Assembly: GCA_963742585.1 (NCBI GenBank)
Contig: CAVUMI010000009.1
Span: forward strand, 2,046,001 to 2,110,000
Reading direction: 5' to 3'
DNA: 64,000 nt
Origin: JACDEA01 sp963742585
GTDB lineage: Bacteria > Actinomycetota > Acidimicrobiia > Acidimicrobiales > JACDEA01
The notes under the pieces: model-generated
What the model saw: only the letters and a program-made list of their open reading frames with translations
Database searches by the model: none
Told to the model about the DNA's origin: nothing
Translations under genes and position numbers: made by a program
Shown here: piece after piece, positions 54,415-64,000 of the stretch
Layout of the letters: each line of letters opens with the position of its first letter
Numbering within the stretch: position 1 is the stretch's first letter

Positions 54415-55323
54415 CGGCTCCCCTTCGGGGCACCGTTGCGTATCGCGGCCAAGTCTTTCCGATCCTCGGCGTCGAACTCGGTCGGTGGACCACCCCGGAA
54501 GAACGTCTTCACATCGAGGGTCTCCACCCGCCAGTACATGACCGAGTCGGGATTTGACGAGTGATGTCCGCCGGGAGCGGGGTCGTCGCTGACGTCGCCC
54601 CGGCCCGTGGTGAGCCACAGGTCGACCAGCCCGAGGATGTGGCCGGTCTCGTGCATGACGACGGTGTCCTCGATCCGGGCCTCGGAAACGGTGAGCCCGC
54701 CGCCCTCGTAGGAGTCCGGGAACATCGAGACGACGTCGGCGCGCGTAGCGGCGCCCGCCGCGTCGGGCAGGCCTCCGTGGACGAAGAGCACGTGAAGCAC
54801 GGCCACGTCGCCGCCTGACTTGAACCGGCTGTAGCGGTCGGCGTACGCGTGCAGCTGATCCGCGCTCCAGGTCGATGGTCCTGCCGGAATCGGCGTGCGC
54901 TCGACCCGCACCGGCTTGCCGGAGAACGTCCCGATCTGGCCGACCACATGGTCAAGCGTGCGCTGGTGCGGCATGAGGCCGTCCTGCAGGAGCAACTCGT
55001 AGATGATCCGTTTGACCGCCCCTGGCGCCAGCAAGGGCCCGGCCAGATCTCCGACGCCCCCTCGGGCTGCATCCACCACCTCGTCGCCCGTGTGAGCCGT
55101 CGTGGCCGATCGGGTGGGGACGGTGACCGGGCGGGGCCGGCGCCCGCCGAGCGTCGTCCCCGACCCCACGCCGGTCGTGGGCGTCGACATCCCCGCGCCA
55201 GCGCGCCGATGTCACCGTCTTGAGACGGTCCGCGGCCGCTACACCGCTCTGGTCGCTGTCCGATTGGCAACCCGTCGTCCCGGCCACCACCAGCGCGATG
55301 GCAATCGCGCCGGCCAGCCTCAC
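54411..55323 (-). CDS. HExxH zinc metalloprotease lipoprotein (frameshifted)
   Basis: About 304 residues. The GTG at 55323 overlaps the subtilase stop; lipoprotein signal AIALVVAGTTGC near residue 19. After a frameshift the mature domain reads VKRIIYELLLQDGLMPHQRT, then TWSADQLHAYADRYSRFKSG. The zinc site IEDTVVMHETGHILGLVDLW (HExxHxxGxxD, matrixin/metzincin-like) follows, and a tail with SVMYWRVETLD (Met-turn-like). It ends at TAG 54411. Zinc protease activity on the cell surface is inferred. Confidence 0.78.
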
Positions 55324-56672
55324 ACCGAGGAAAGCGGCGGATCGCCCCGTCGCCCGCGAAGCTGCACGGTGACGCCCCAGAACAGGCCGAGAAGCAAGAC
55401 CGCACCGCTGGTGATCACCGCGGCCGGCGCGAGGTTGACGTTGTTCTTGTCGTCGAGTTCCGGCCGGTAAGCCTGCTCGTTGCCGCCACCGATGAGGTCA
55501 CTGTCGAAGTCACCATCTGCGTTGGGATCGATCGCGTTCACGTCGATCGTGGTGGGAACGGGAATGGCCAGCCCGGCTCCGCCCGCGGGCGCCGGCGCAC
55601 CGCCGCCGCCGCTCGCCGAACCGCCGCCGCTCGCACACGTGGTCGCGGTCCGCCTCGTCGTGGTGGTGACCGCAGGCGGCGACAGGCCCAAGGCGCGGGC
55701 CACGTTGATGATCCCGGCGCCTTCCAGAGCCGCGTTGCGCGGTGGGGACGCGGTGTCGATCAGCCGCTGCACGACCTGAGCGTTGGTCAAACCCGAAGCG
55801 AACAGCAGCGCCGCGGCGCCGGCCGCGTGCGGCGCCGCCATCGACGTTCCCTGGATTGCGTTGTAGCCGTCGTGTGAAGTGTCGTCGATGGGCCACGTCG
55901 AGGTCACGTTGACGCCCGGCGCGGAAACACCCCATGCCGTCCCCGGCCGTTGGCCAAAGTCGGCGTGGTTGCCCTTGTCGTCATTAGCGGTCACGACCAG
56001 CGCCTTGAAGTCGCTGGGGTAGCCGGACGAGTTCGCCTGGCCGTCGTTGCCGGACGCGACCACGCACAGCGCCCCCCGGCTGTAGGCCTCGGTGCACGGC
56101 GACTCGATAATGCCCACCAGCGGCAGGCCGTTGAATGTGCCGAGCGACAGGTTGATCACCTTGGCACCCTGATCGGTCGCGTACCGGATGGCGTTGGGCA
56201 CGACGGTGAGCGCGCCGAGAATCGAGCCGGTACTCCGCGAGGAGAATGCCTTGAGTGCGAGGATGCTCGAGGCGGGCGCGGTCCCCGCGACACCAACCCC
56301 GTTGTCGGTGATGGCGGCGGCGATTCCGGCCACATGGGTTCCGTGGCCCTTGAGGTCCTGACCCTGTCCGTCCTTGAGCGGGGAGTCGTCGTCGGCGTTG
56401 TTGTCGTTGTCGGCGAAGTCGCGGCTGGCGGGATCGATCTTGGCCTTCAGGTCCGGATGGTCGACGTCGACGCCGGAGTCGATGACGGCGATCTTGATCC
56501 CGGCGCCCTTGCTCTTCGTCCACGCCGTCGGCACGCCGATCTGCGTGATGCCGTACTGCCGGCTGAACAGCGGGTCGTTCGACGCGGTCGCCGCGACCAT
56601 CCACGCCGCCTGACCGAGCAGAACCGCGGCACCGACAGCAAGGGCGACTCGGCGGAAGGTGGGGAACGTCAC
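55320..56672 (-). CDS. Membrane-anchored subtilisin-like serine protease (S8, mycosin-like)
   Basis: Intact 450-residue protein. N-terminal signal/TM (VALAVGAAVLLGQAAWMVAA); catalytic triad Asp in IKIAVIDSGVDVDHPDLKAK, His in LKGHGTHVAGIAAAITDNGV, Ser in AIQGTSMAAPHAAGAAALLF; oxyanion Asn in CVVASGNDGQ. A Gly/Ser linker (SGGGSASGGGGAPAPAGGAG) leads to a C-terminal TM (VITSGAVLLLGLFWGVTVQL) and short tail. Signal, S8 domain and C-terminal TM match the mycosin layout, but no type VII genes are nearby. GTG start overlaps the upstream stop. Confidence 0.88.
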   Translation of the reverse strand: MTFPTFRRVALAVGAAVLLGQAAWMVAATASNDPLFSRQYGITQIGVPTAWTKSKGAGIKIAVIDSGVDVDHPDLKAKIDPASRDFADNDNNADDDSPLKDGQGQDLKGHGTHVAGIAAAITDNGVGVAGTAPASSILALKAFSSRSTGSILGALTVVPNAIRYATDQGAKVINLSLGTFNGLPLVGIIESPCTEAYSRGALCVVASGNDGQANSSGYPSDFKALVVTANDDKGNHADFGQRPGTAWGVSAPGVNVTSTWPIDDTSHDGYNAIQGTSMAAPHAAGAAALLFASGLTNAQVVQRLIDTASPPRNAALEGAGIINVARALGLSPPAVTTTTRRTATTCASGGGSASGGGGAPAPAGGAGLAIPVPTTIDVNAIDPNADGDFDSDLIGGGNEQAYRPELDDKNNVNLAPAAVITSGAVLLLGLFWGVTVQLRGRRGDPPLSSV

Positions 56673-57190
56673 GGCGCGGAAGTTTCCTTTGTTCTGAGAT
56701 GGGCGCCGCGCACCGCGCGTGCCTCCGGGTCGATCTCGGCCAACAGGTCCGTCGGAGTCGGCGGCGGCGTGATGCCATCGCCCAGGCGGAGCACCGTGCC
56801 GTCGCGGAACACCATCCGGCGACCGTCCATGCGAAGCAAATGACCGTCGTAGGGCACCAGCCGGCGTTGGTTCGGCGCGGTGACCACGCCGCCGACGCGG
56901 CTCATCCAGACGACGACGCGATCGCGCAGACCGACCTGCACGTACTGGCCGCGAGTGGTGCGCGGGTCGATGCGGGCCCGCGTGTAAGTGGAAAAAGCGA
57001 TGACATCGTCGCTGAGCTTGTAGGTGCGGGCGGGCGACAGCGTGACGCGGGACGCAGACACCGCCTCCACCACACCTTCCTCGTCGGCCAGACGGGGACT
57101 GCCGTCGAGGCGGACCGCGTGGTCGGCGCCCTGCCGGCGGCACGCGGCCACGAGGACCGACGCAGTGATGAGTACGGCGACCACGCGCAC
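56669..57190 (-). CDS. Lipoprotein, unknown
   Basis: Intact 173-residue lipoprotein from GTG 57190 (VRVVAVLITASVLVAACRR, lipobox VAAC). The mature part has beta-rich repeats GVVEAVSASRVTLSPARTYK, DVIAFSTYTRARIDPRTTRG, QYVQVGLRDRVVVWMSRVGG. The last fits an SH3- or OB-like fold. No family is recognised. Its stop overlaps the protease start by 4 nt, and it follows another lipoprotein gene by 2 nt. Confidence 0.6.
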   Translation of the reverse strand: MRVVAVLITASVLVAACRRQGADHAVRLDGSPRLADEEGVVEAVSASRVTLSPARTYKLSDDVIAFSTYTRARIDPRTTRGQYVQVGLRDRVVVWMSRVGGVVTAPNQRRLVPYDGHLLRMDGRRMVFRDGTVLRLGDGITPPPTPTDLLAEIDPEARAVRGAHLRTKETSAP

Positions 57191-57192
57191 CG

Positions 57193-58339
57193 CTACGAAC
57201 CCGGTGCCGTTGTCGTCGTAGTTGTCGCGCCCGGCACGGTGGTGGTCGGTCTCGAACACGTTGGCGCCGCCCAGCGCGCCGATCACCTCGTTGATGCCTC
57301 CCTTGCGCTGCGCGTTGACACCAAAGAAGCCCAGCTTGGCGGGCACGACCTCGGTGGGCAGCTCGACCTTGACGTCAGTGGCACCGAGGTCGCGCAGTTC
57401 GAAGAGCATCGTCCGCGGCCGGACGAGGTCCTCGCCGGCGGACAGCAGCGCCCCGTCCACCGCTGCGAGGAGGAACAGCGCGCGATCCTCCTCGGTCTTG
57501 ACGCTCGCCAGCCCCGCGAGGATCGCATCCTCCGCTTCTTCGCTGTTGTCTTTGGCGATCGCCCGGACGTAGGTCTCCACCGAGTCGAGGAACTTGCCCT
57601 TGGCGCCAATCTCCTCGCGCACCTGGATGACGCGGCCACCCTTTACGTACACAGCCAGCTTGCGGAAGTGAGGCACTTTGGCCAGCCGAACATCAGCCTG
57701 ACCACTCGCGTCCTGCGCGTCGGCCCGCGGAAGGTTAGGGGGCTTGACGTCCCACCGGATGATCCCTGAGCCCTCCTTGGGCTTCGGGAATGGGTCCTCG
57801 GCCGGTTTGTAGTCGAGGGCTTCGTTGTTGAATTTGTCGATCTTCCCCGACTGCCCGACGGCCAGGCGGACGTACTGGAGAACGCTGAGCGAATCGACGA
57901 TTGGATCGATGCCCAGGATGCGCTCGTCGATGGCCTGCGAACCGATGGGAGGCGCGCCGCCCGCATCAAGGACCCAGCGCCGGGTCTGCAACCCGGCCAG
58001 AGCGTTCGGCGAACTCGATGGATCCGACTTGATGAATCCTTCGAGGAAGGAGGGCTCGAGGAAACGCACCGCGAGTGTGTCGTCGCTGACGACCTCGTCC
58101 AGGATGTCGCGGTTGTCGACGCTGAGCCGGGCCTTGAATCGGAAGTCGTCCTCGACGAGGCCGCGTACCAGCACCACGCGCCCGGGGATTTCCTCGCGGT
58201 AGAGGTAGCGGTTGGCCAGGCTTTCGGTGCGCTCGATGATCTTCTGGAGAGCCTTCTTGTTCTCGTCCTTCTCCGCGCACGCGGTCGCCGTCACCGCCAG
58301 CAGACCGGCGCAGAGCACTGTCGTGAAGAACCGCTTCAT
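57193..58339 (-). CDS. Lipoprotein, unknown, about 380 residues (one frameshift)
   Basis: Starts ATG 58339, overlapping the upstream stop as ATGA; signal VLCAGLLAVTATAC gives the lipid Cys near residue 20. A helical region (KKALQKIIERTESLANRYLY) precedes strand-rich segments (FRFKARLSVDNRDILDEVVS, LAVYVKGGRVIQVREEIGAK) and a helical C-terminus (NSEEAEDAILAGLASVKTEE). Near the end a frame change leads to a Thr tail PTTTVPGATTTTTAPGS and TAG 57193. No family recognised; position in a transporter-protease operon suggests an envelope role. Confidence 0.6.
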
Positions 58340-58851
58340 AGCTTGAGTCCCAGCGCGTCTCGAAGCAGTGCCCGCGCCTGCGGATAGGTGTCGCGAACCG
58401 ACAGGACGAAGAAGTGCTCGTCGGTGAACCAAAGCGAGATGCTCTGGTTGCGCGCCGAGGTGCGGTACACCGTCGCTTTGCCCATCCTGAAGGGCTCGAC
58501 CCGCGTCCCGCCCACCTGGCTGACGATGGATTGCCGCAGCTTGCTCTTGTCGACATCGCCCGATGCCAGCTTGCCGATTTCCAGGGTGGCCTCGAGGCGG
58601 GGCCCGGCGCGCAGGCCGTACAGCCCGATCGCGCTCGGCGAATGACCGCTGATCCTGGTTGCCGCGCGAGGAGGTCACTCATGTCCTCGCGGGTGACGTT
58701 GAGACCGTGAAACGGGTTCGGCAGGGCGTCGACGGGGAGCTGCTTGATCGTCGCTGCCCCGCACGCCGGCGTTCGCCGACCCGCCGCACGCGGCCAGGCC
58801 ACCCAACGCGGCGAGAAGCAGTACCGCTCCCCAGCGGGACCGCAGACTCAC
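58336..58851 (-). CDS. Lipoprotein, unknown (frameshifted)
   Basis: About 171 residues from GTG 58851, overlapping the upstream stop. Lipobox LAAC in WGAVLLLAALGGLAACGGSA. Two frameshifts, then DALPNPFHGLNVTREDMSDL and a beta-rich C-terminal part: AIGLYGLRAGPRLEATLEIG, TRVEPFRMGKATVYRTSARN, ISLWFTDEHFFVLSVRDTYP. No family recognised. Part of the coupled lipoprotein series behind the second transporter. Confidence 0.58.
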
Positions 58852-59348
58852 CGGGCCAGGACCTCGAGGTAGCCGATCGCGTACGTCCGGTTGGCGACGA
58901 CGTCGGTGTACTCGAAGCTGCCAATTCTCGTCGCGGTGTAGTCCCACGATTTCCCCGGCGCGATCGGTCCGGAGTCGAACTCCTTCTTTCGGCCCTGCAC
59001 CGAGTGCGGGATGGTGTCCCGGTTGGTCCAGCGGACGATCGACCCGACGAACACCCGGGCATTCGACGGATCGAACGCGTTGCCCTGCGTGTCGCCCTGG
59101 ATCTTGATCTCGATGCTCGGCTTGGCCGCCGCAGTGGTCGGGACAGGGCGCGTGGTCGGTGTCGCCGTGGTCGCCACCGCCACGGTCGTCGGTGCCGGCT
59201 TGGTCGACGTCGTGTTGCCGAGCGCACCCTCGCCACCCTGATCCTTGAACTCGGATAGGGATTTGCTGCCCACCTTGTTGCTGTTTCCGCACGCGGGCAG
59301 CGCGACGAGGAACCCGATCACCACGACCAGCGCTAGACGTCGATTCAC
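58848..59348 (-). CDS. Cupredoxin-like lipoprotein lacking the full copper site
   Basis: Intact 166-residue lipoprotein (lipobox VALPAC), with a Thr/Pro linker and a cupredoxin-fold domain: FDPSNARVFVGSIVRWTNRD and TIPHSVQGRKKEFDSGPIAP (first His kept), then RIGSFEYTDVVANRTYAIGY. The usual C-x-x-H-x-x-x-M loop is absent, so copper binding is unlikely; compare the intact site at 44622. The start GTG 59348 overlaps the stop of the MFS-ATPase fusion by 4 nt. Confidence 0.75.
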   Translation of the reverse strand: MNRRLALVVVIGFLVALPACGNSNKVGSKSLSEFKDQGGEGALGNTTSTKPAPTTVAVATTATPTTRPVPTTAAAKPSIEIKIQGDTQGNAFDPSNARVFVGSIVRWTNRDTIPHSVQGRKKEFDSGPIAPGKSWDYTATRIGSFEYTDVVANRTYAIGYLEVLAR

Positions 59349-62300
59349 CGCAATCTCCCGGAACGACGGACGGCTGCCTCAGATGTGCCGAGATACGCCT
59401 CGATCACGCGCTCGTCGTTCAGCACGGCGTCCGGCACACCCCTGATGAGAACGGTACCCCGGTCCATGGCGACAAGTTCGTCGGCCACCGCGGAGATCAA
59501 CGGCATGTCGTGCTCGATCAGCATCATGCTGCACCCGGTCTCGAAGCGAACCCGGCGCAGCAGCGGGCCCAACGCCTCGGCTTCGGCCTGCGCGATGCCC
59601 GAGCTGGGCTCGTCGAGCAGCAAGACCTTCGGCTCGGCGGCCAGAACGCAGGCCAGGTCGACGATCCGGCGCAGCCCGGTGGACAGCTCGTTGACGAACT
59701 TGTCGCGGTACGACTCAAGCTCGAGCAGCTCCACAAGGCGATCCGCCCTCGACCGAACACGACGCTCGGCCCGCCGGGCCTGCGGCATGGCGAACGCGCT
59801 CAGGAAGGCGTTCTTGACCTCCAGCCGTTGTTCGAGGGACACGAGCAGCGTTTCGTACACGGTCAGCGAGCCGAACATGCGGGCGTCCTGGAAGCGACGG
59901 ACGAGCTTGCGCCGGGCCCGGACTTCGGGTGACAGGTCGGTGATGTCGACACCGTCGAAGCGGATCCGGCCCCCGTCGGCTTTCTGGTACCCGGAGATGA
60001 CGTCGAACAGCGTGGTCTTACCCGAGCCGTTCGGGCCGATGATGCCGAGGACCTCGCCCTCCCGGAGGTCGAACGAGATGTCGTCCAGGGCGACGATGCC
60101 GCCGAAGCGCTTGGTGATGCCGTCGATCTCGAGCACCGAGCGGGCGCCGCCCATCTCCAGTGCCCGCCGGTCGGCTTCGGCCCGCTGCGCCGAACCGGCC
60201 CCACCCGCGGTGAGCGCGCCGGTGCCCTTGACGTAGATCGCCCGGAGGATGTCGGGCCGACGGAGCAGATCTGCCGTCTTGCCGACGAACCGCACTTCGC
60301 CCTTCTCCATGAAGATCGCTTTGTCGGCGATGGTGAGCGCGACATTCACCGACTGCTCGACCACGACGATGGTGATGCCGCGACGATGCAACTCGCGCAC
60401 AATGTCGAGCAGCTGCGCCACGACGGCGGGCGACAAGCCGAGCGACAGCTCGTCGATCAACAGAAGGCGCGGGTGCGAAAGGAACGCTTGCGCCAGCGAC
60501 AGCATCTGCTGCTCACCGCCCGAAAGGAGCGTCGCCGGCTCGTCGAGCCGATCCTTCAGGATCGGGAACAGTTCGTAGACCTCGTTCAGCCGCTGACGAG
60601 CCTCAGCGGGCTCGTCGGTCATCCAGCCCCCGAGCATGAGGTTGTCGCGCGACCGTGAGGCCGGGGAAGACACCGCGACCGCCGGGCATAGTGATGATGC
60701 CGCGCGCCGCGATCTCGTGCGGCGGCATGTGGGTGATGTCGCGACCGTCGTAGATGATCGCCCCGTTCGACGCCTCCTGGATCCCGCTCATTGCCCGCAG
60801 CAGCGTGGACTTCCCGGCGCCGTTGGTCCCCAACAGCGCGATCACTTCGCCTTCTTCGACGTCGAAATCGACATCGAAGAGCACCTGCACACCGTCGTAC
60901 TCGACGTCGATGTTGCGGCACACCAGGAGCTTGGCCGTGCCCGCCTCCTTGGAGCGGCGGGCCTCCTCGTTGGCGACGGAGGCGGCGAACGCGTTGCGCC
61001 GATCGAGATCGAAGAACGGCGCCGCCGTCGCGAGAATCAGGCTGCCCAGGACGATGAACGGCACGGCCATGAGGAGCGCGGGCGTATAGCCGAAGGAATC
61101 CTGTAGTGCCCCGGCCAGCGAAAGGAAAAGGACGATGCCGGGCAGGAAGGACAGACGGGTGATGGCCAGGCCCATGGTGCGAACGTTGGGCGGCAGCACC
61201 TGGCTGTACACCACATTCAGGGCCGGGCTGGTCAGCGCGGAGCCAAAGCCGAAGAACCCAAAGAAGACGACGATCACCCAGACCGGCGGATGGATGGCGA
61301 TCACCGGAAGGCACGCCGCCCGCAGGGCCCCAAAGAGACCGACAACCAGCAGCACGTTGCCGGGCCGCCGGCGCGAGAAGGAGTCGACCAACCCGCCGCC
61401 GATGTAGGCGCCGGCGATGCCGAGGACGAGGGCGGGGATCTGCACCATGCCGCGCGACAGCGCGCCCAGCCCGTAGTCCTCGGCCAGATAGAACGGGAAC
61501 AGCACGAAGAACATCACCCGGCCGCCGTTGAACCAGACGTCGGCGACGATCACGCGTCGCAGGGTGCGGATCGACCACACCGTGCGCCACGACTCGCCCA
61601 CCGAGAGGGGTTCGTCCTCGGTTAAGGCGACCTCATCGGTGGCACCGAGGGCCTTGCGTTCGAAGTAGCCCCGTACCGGCTCGCGCAGCCGGGCCAGAGC
61701 GAACAGGCCGATGATGACCACCGGGATGGCAACGGCGTACGCGGTGACCCGCCAGCCGTACCACTCGACCATGGGCGAGGCGACGAGGATCGCCAGGATC
61801 GCGGTGAAGTCGGCCGAAAGCCCGTAGAGCGCAAACACCCGGCCCCGCGTTTCGGGCGGGTAGTAGTCGGCCAGCAGCGACAGGATCGGGATGGCGTAGA
61901 GGTTGCTTCCGACCTCGTCGACGACGCGTGGCGCGGCGAGCGTGCCGAAGCTCGTTGACGTCGACTGCCACAAGCCGGAGACACCCGAGATGGTGGTGCC
62001 GATTCCGACCCACGGCGCCCGCCGGTGGCGGTCGAACGACCAGGCGATGAAGAGCCCCCCGATGAGCGCAAACACGCTCACCATCTGCTCGATGCCGATC
62101 ATCCCGCGCAGCCCGATGCCGAGCGTCTGGGCGATGTTGGGTGAAGCCACGCTGAACGCCCGCGACTGCAACTGCTGGAACAACGAGACCGACACCAGGA
62201 TCGCCAACGGGCCGAGGCCGTAGGGCGTGCGGCGCAGCTCGCGCCAGTTGCGGGCTTGTTCCAGCGTGTTACGGAAGCCGGCCCACCCCCGCGACAGGAC

Positions 62301-62408
62301 ACTTACCCGGCGATTGCCGCGCGGCCCTTCGGTCCGGCGCCCGGCGCGCGAGGGCTTGGCCGCGCCGTTCCCCCCGGTGGCGTCCGGCGGCGTGCGGGTC
62401 GCGGTCAT
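59345..62408 (-). CDS. MFS transporter fused to LivF- and LivG-type ATPases, copy 2
   Basis: About 1020 residues from ATG 62408. An N-terminal basic segment precedes a 12-TM-type MFS region (LGPLAILVSVSLFQQLQSRA, FYLAEDYGLGALSRGMVQIP, SALTSPALNVVYSQVLPPNV). The junction LATAAPFFDLDRRNAFAASV leads straight into a LivF ATPase (ALLGTNGAGKSTLLRAMSGI, LLSGGEQQMLSLAQAFLSHP, LLLIDELSLGLSPAV), and EMGGARSVLEIDGITKRFGG into a LivG ATPase (GIIGPNGSGKTTLFDVISGY, ELSTGLRRIVDLACVLAAEP, LLLDEPSSGIAQAEAEALGP). Only one frameshift, near 60650 inside LivF; both junctions are intact. Overlaps the LivHM stop by 4 nt. Confidence 0.88.
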
Positions 62409-64000
62409 CGCTCCGTCTCCGGGTTCACGCCGACCAGCGCGGTGCCGACGATGTCGCTGTCGATTCTCACCGGGCACCCCTTCGAGCGATCGCGCCGCGG
62501 CGCCGATGGCCAACCGCTCCTCCGTCCGTTCGAGGGTGTCATGCGCCTCGGTCCGGGCGCCGTGCAAGTCGGATTCGAGCTGCCACCGCGCATGGGGGCC
62601 GAGCGCAGCCAGGCCGCTCCCGCTCTCGGGCTCACCGAGTGGGATCAGCCGCATGGCCAGCGCCTCCGGGTCGTAATCGGCAAACAGACTCGGGACGATG
62701 ATCTGGCGGCGCTGGGCGATGATGCGGAGTACCGCGTTGCGGACACCCACCAGGAGCGCGACGAGGCCGCCGGGGACGAGGAACAGGACGAGCAGCGTGC
62801 CGCCGCCCTGCTGGAAGACCTGCAGGATGACCAGAAGGAAGTCGTTGCTCGGGAGGAAGTAGCGCAGCAGCACGTCGTAACCAGCACCCAGTAGCGCTCC
62901 GGCCACCGAACTGATCCCGCCGAGCACGGTGAACACGAAGATGTCGAGGCTGCGCTGGCCACCGAAGGAGAGCGCTGGAAAGGCCGCGCTGCTGATGCAC
63001 GAAGACCGCACCGGAGAAGCCGGCCAGCATGCCAGCGGCCACGAAGGCCCCAAGCTTCAGCCGCGTGGCGGACACGCCGAACGACTGCACGTTGGCTTCG
63101 TTCTCGCGCATGGCGATGAGCAGCCGGCCGAACCGCGATCGTCGGAGGTTCGTGACGATCACGATGGCCAGCACCAGGCTGAACACCGATAGGAAGTACA
63201 TGCTCCGCGTGTCCTCGAAGTTGAGGAAGAACAAGCTGGGCCGGTCGATGCTGTCGGTGCGGCCTGGCAGCAGCCACTTGAAGTAGCGCTCATCGAAGAG
63301 GAAGGCGCGAACCGCGAACGCGAACGCCAAGGTGGTCACGGCCAGGAACAGACCTTTGAGCCGGAGGGCAGGCAGCCCGATCAGCCCGGCCACCGCGCCG
63401 GTGATGATCGCCGCCATGGGGACGGCCAGCCAGAACGGCAGCCCGACCTTGGCGGTTAGAGCGCCGGCCACCGCGCCACCGATGGCGGCGAAGCCCACTT
63501 GACCGAGGCTGATCTGTCCGGCCCACCCGGTTAGAACGACGAGCGACACCCCGACGATGGTCTGGATCGCAATTGCCGACCCCAAGTCGACGAAGCGCGT
63601 CGCCGCCACGAACGGGAACACGACCAGCGTCAGCAGCCCGACTGCGATCAGGCCGAGGCGACCCCACCGCACCGTGGATACACCGGCCAGCTCCTTCGGG
63701 ATCGGCCGGAGCTCCTTGACCGCGTCCCAGGTAATTCCCGAGGTCTCCTCGCTGCGGGCCAGCCGGTTGCGCTGGACGACGAGGCCAATGCCGATGACCA
63801 AGAAGTAGCCGACCAGTACCAGGCTCTCCCGGTCGGGGTAGCTGAACACGAACGCGGCGGCCAGGACATTGAGCGCGATGGTCGCGATCACCGCGACCCA
63901 GATGCGCTCCATTTGTCCGAGAACGGCGCCGGCCAACGGCAGGAGCAGCACGATCGCCACCGAGGTGATATCGGTGACGCCACCGGTGACCGCGCCGCCG
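62405..64000 (-). CDS. LivH-LivM fused permease, copy 2 (partial)
   Basis: Right-edge partial permease. The first residues VAIVLLLPLAGAVLGQMERI belong to a LivH-like C-terminal half, then the linker EETSGITWDAVKELRPIPKE as in copy 1, then LivM: LVLTGWAGQISLGQVGFAAI, AVTTLAFAFAVRAFLFDERY, LLIAMRENEANVQSFGVSAT. After a frameshift near 62960: RSLDIFVFTVLGGISSVAGA and a charged extension (QIIVPSLFADYDPEALAMRL) of about 80 residues, ending VNPETER at TGA 62405. Further upstream sequence is outside the window. Confidence 0.85.

Noticed and set aside
55320..56672. Type VII secretion locus, because of the mycosin-like protease
   Set aside because: No EccB/C/D/E, EspG or WXG100 gene is present nearby; the layout of the protease alone is not enough.

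Overview
The window is GC-rich, with a gene complement typical of an actinobacterium. Supporting signs are the tiny ribosomal proteins bS22 and bL37, a Ddn-type F420-dependent reductase, the order metG-tatD-RlpA-like-rsmA-ispE with tRNA-Gln beside glmU, and many Thr-rich lipoproteins. Class Acidimicrobiia is my best guess, but this is inference. About half of the genes carry one or more one-base frameshifts with the protein family clearly continuing in another frame. Housekeeping genes (glmU, bS22, ispE, metG, ychF, moaA, plsY) are hit as often as accessory ones, which points to uncorrected indels in the assembly rather than pseudogenes. Coordinates of broken genes therefore span all frames.

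Region by region. 1-8.1 kb: core housekeeping genes (glmU end, tRNA-Gln, bS22, ispE, rsmA, a secreted RlpA-like protein, tatD, metG, an AbrB/zinc-ribbon regulator, rsmI, DUF192, ychF, bL37). 8.1-21.6 kb: metabolic genes (two tandem double-GNAT proteins, VOC protein, glpQ, enoyl-CoA hydratase, PfkB kinase, aminopeptidase N, xseAB, sulfatase, PPOX and PhyH families). 21.6-32.6 kb: a long leftward array. A DUF4430 protein and an alpha/alpha-toroid protein, each behind its own cobalamin riboswitch, are followed by a LivK-type binding protein, a LivH-LivM fusion, an MFS-LivF-LivG triple fusion and two envelope proteins, most with 4-nt overlaps. 32.8-46.9 kb: oxidative-stress genes (gpx, sod), small enzymes, an alpha/beta-hydrolase-cyclase, an FKBP, a DEAD helicase with a cold-shock domain, an acyl-ACP desaturase with a TetR-like operator, a large secreted hydrolase, a cupredoxin and an internally duplicated lipoprotein. 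46.9-54.4 kb: tRNA-Ala, moaC, moaA, galU, plsY, a CIRCE-like site before an FmdB zinc ribbon, MTAP, a SAF protein, a PD-(D/E)XK-type nuclease gene bracketed by two nearly identical 50-nt palindromes, and a thioesterase. 54.4-64 kb: a second leftward array with the same LivHM and MFS-LivF-LivG architecture, followed by an atypical cupredoxin-like lipoprotein, three lipoproteins, a membrane-anchored subtilase and an HExxH lipoprotein.

The two most notable systems are these. First, the split transcobalamin-like pair (toroid plus DUF4430) under two B12 riboswitches, next to a HAAT-family transporter with an MFS-ATPase-ATPase fusion; this may be a B12 or corrinoid acquisition system. Second, the nuclease gene framed by near-identical palindromes, which resembles a REP-associated mobile unit but with a nuclease instead of a transposase. 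Both functional readings are inference; the sequence features are directly visible.
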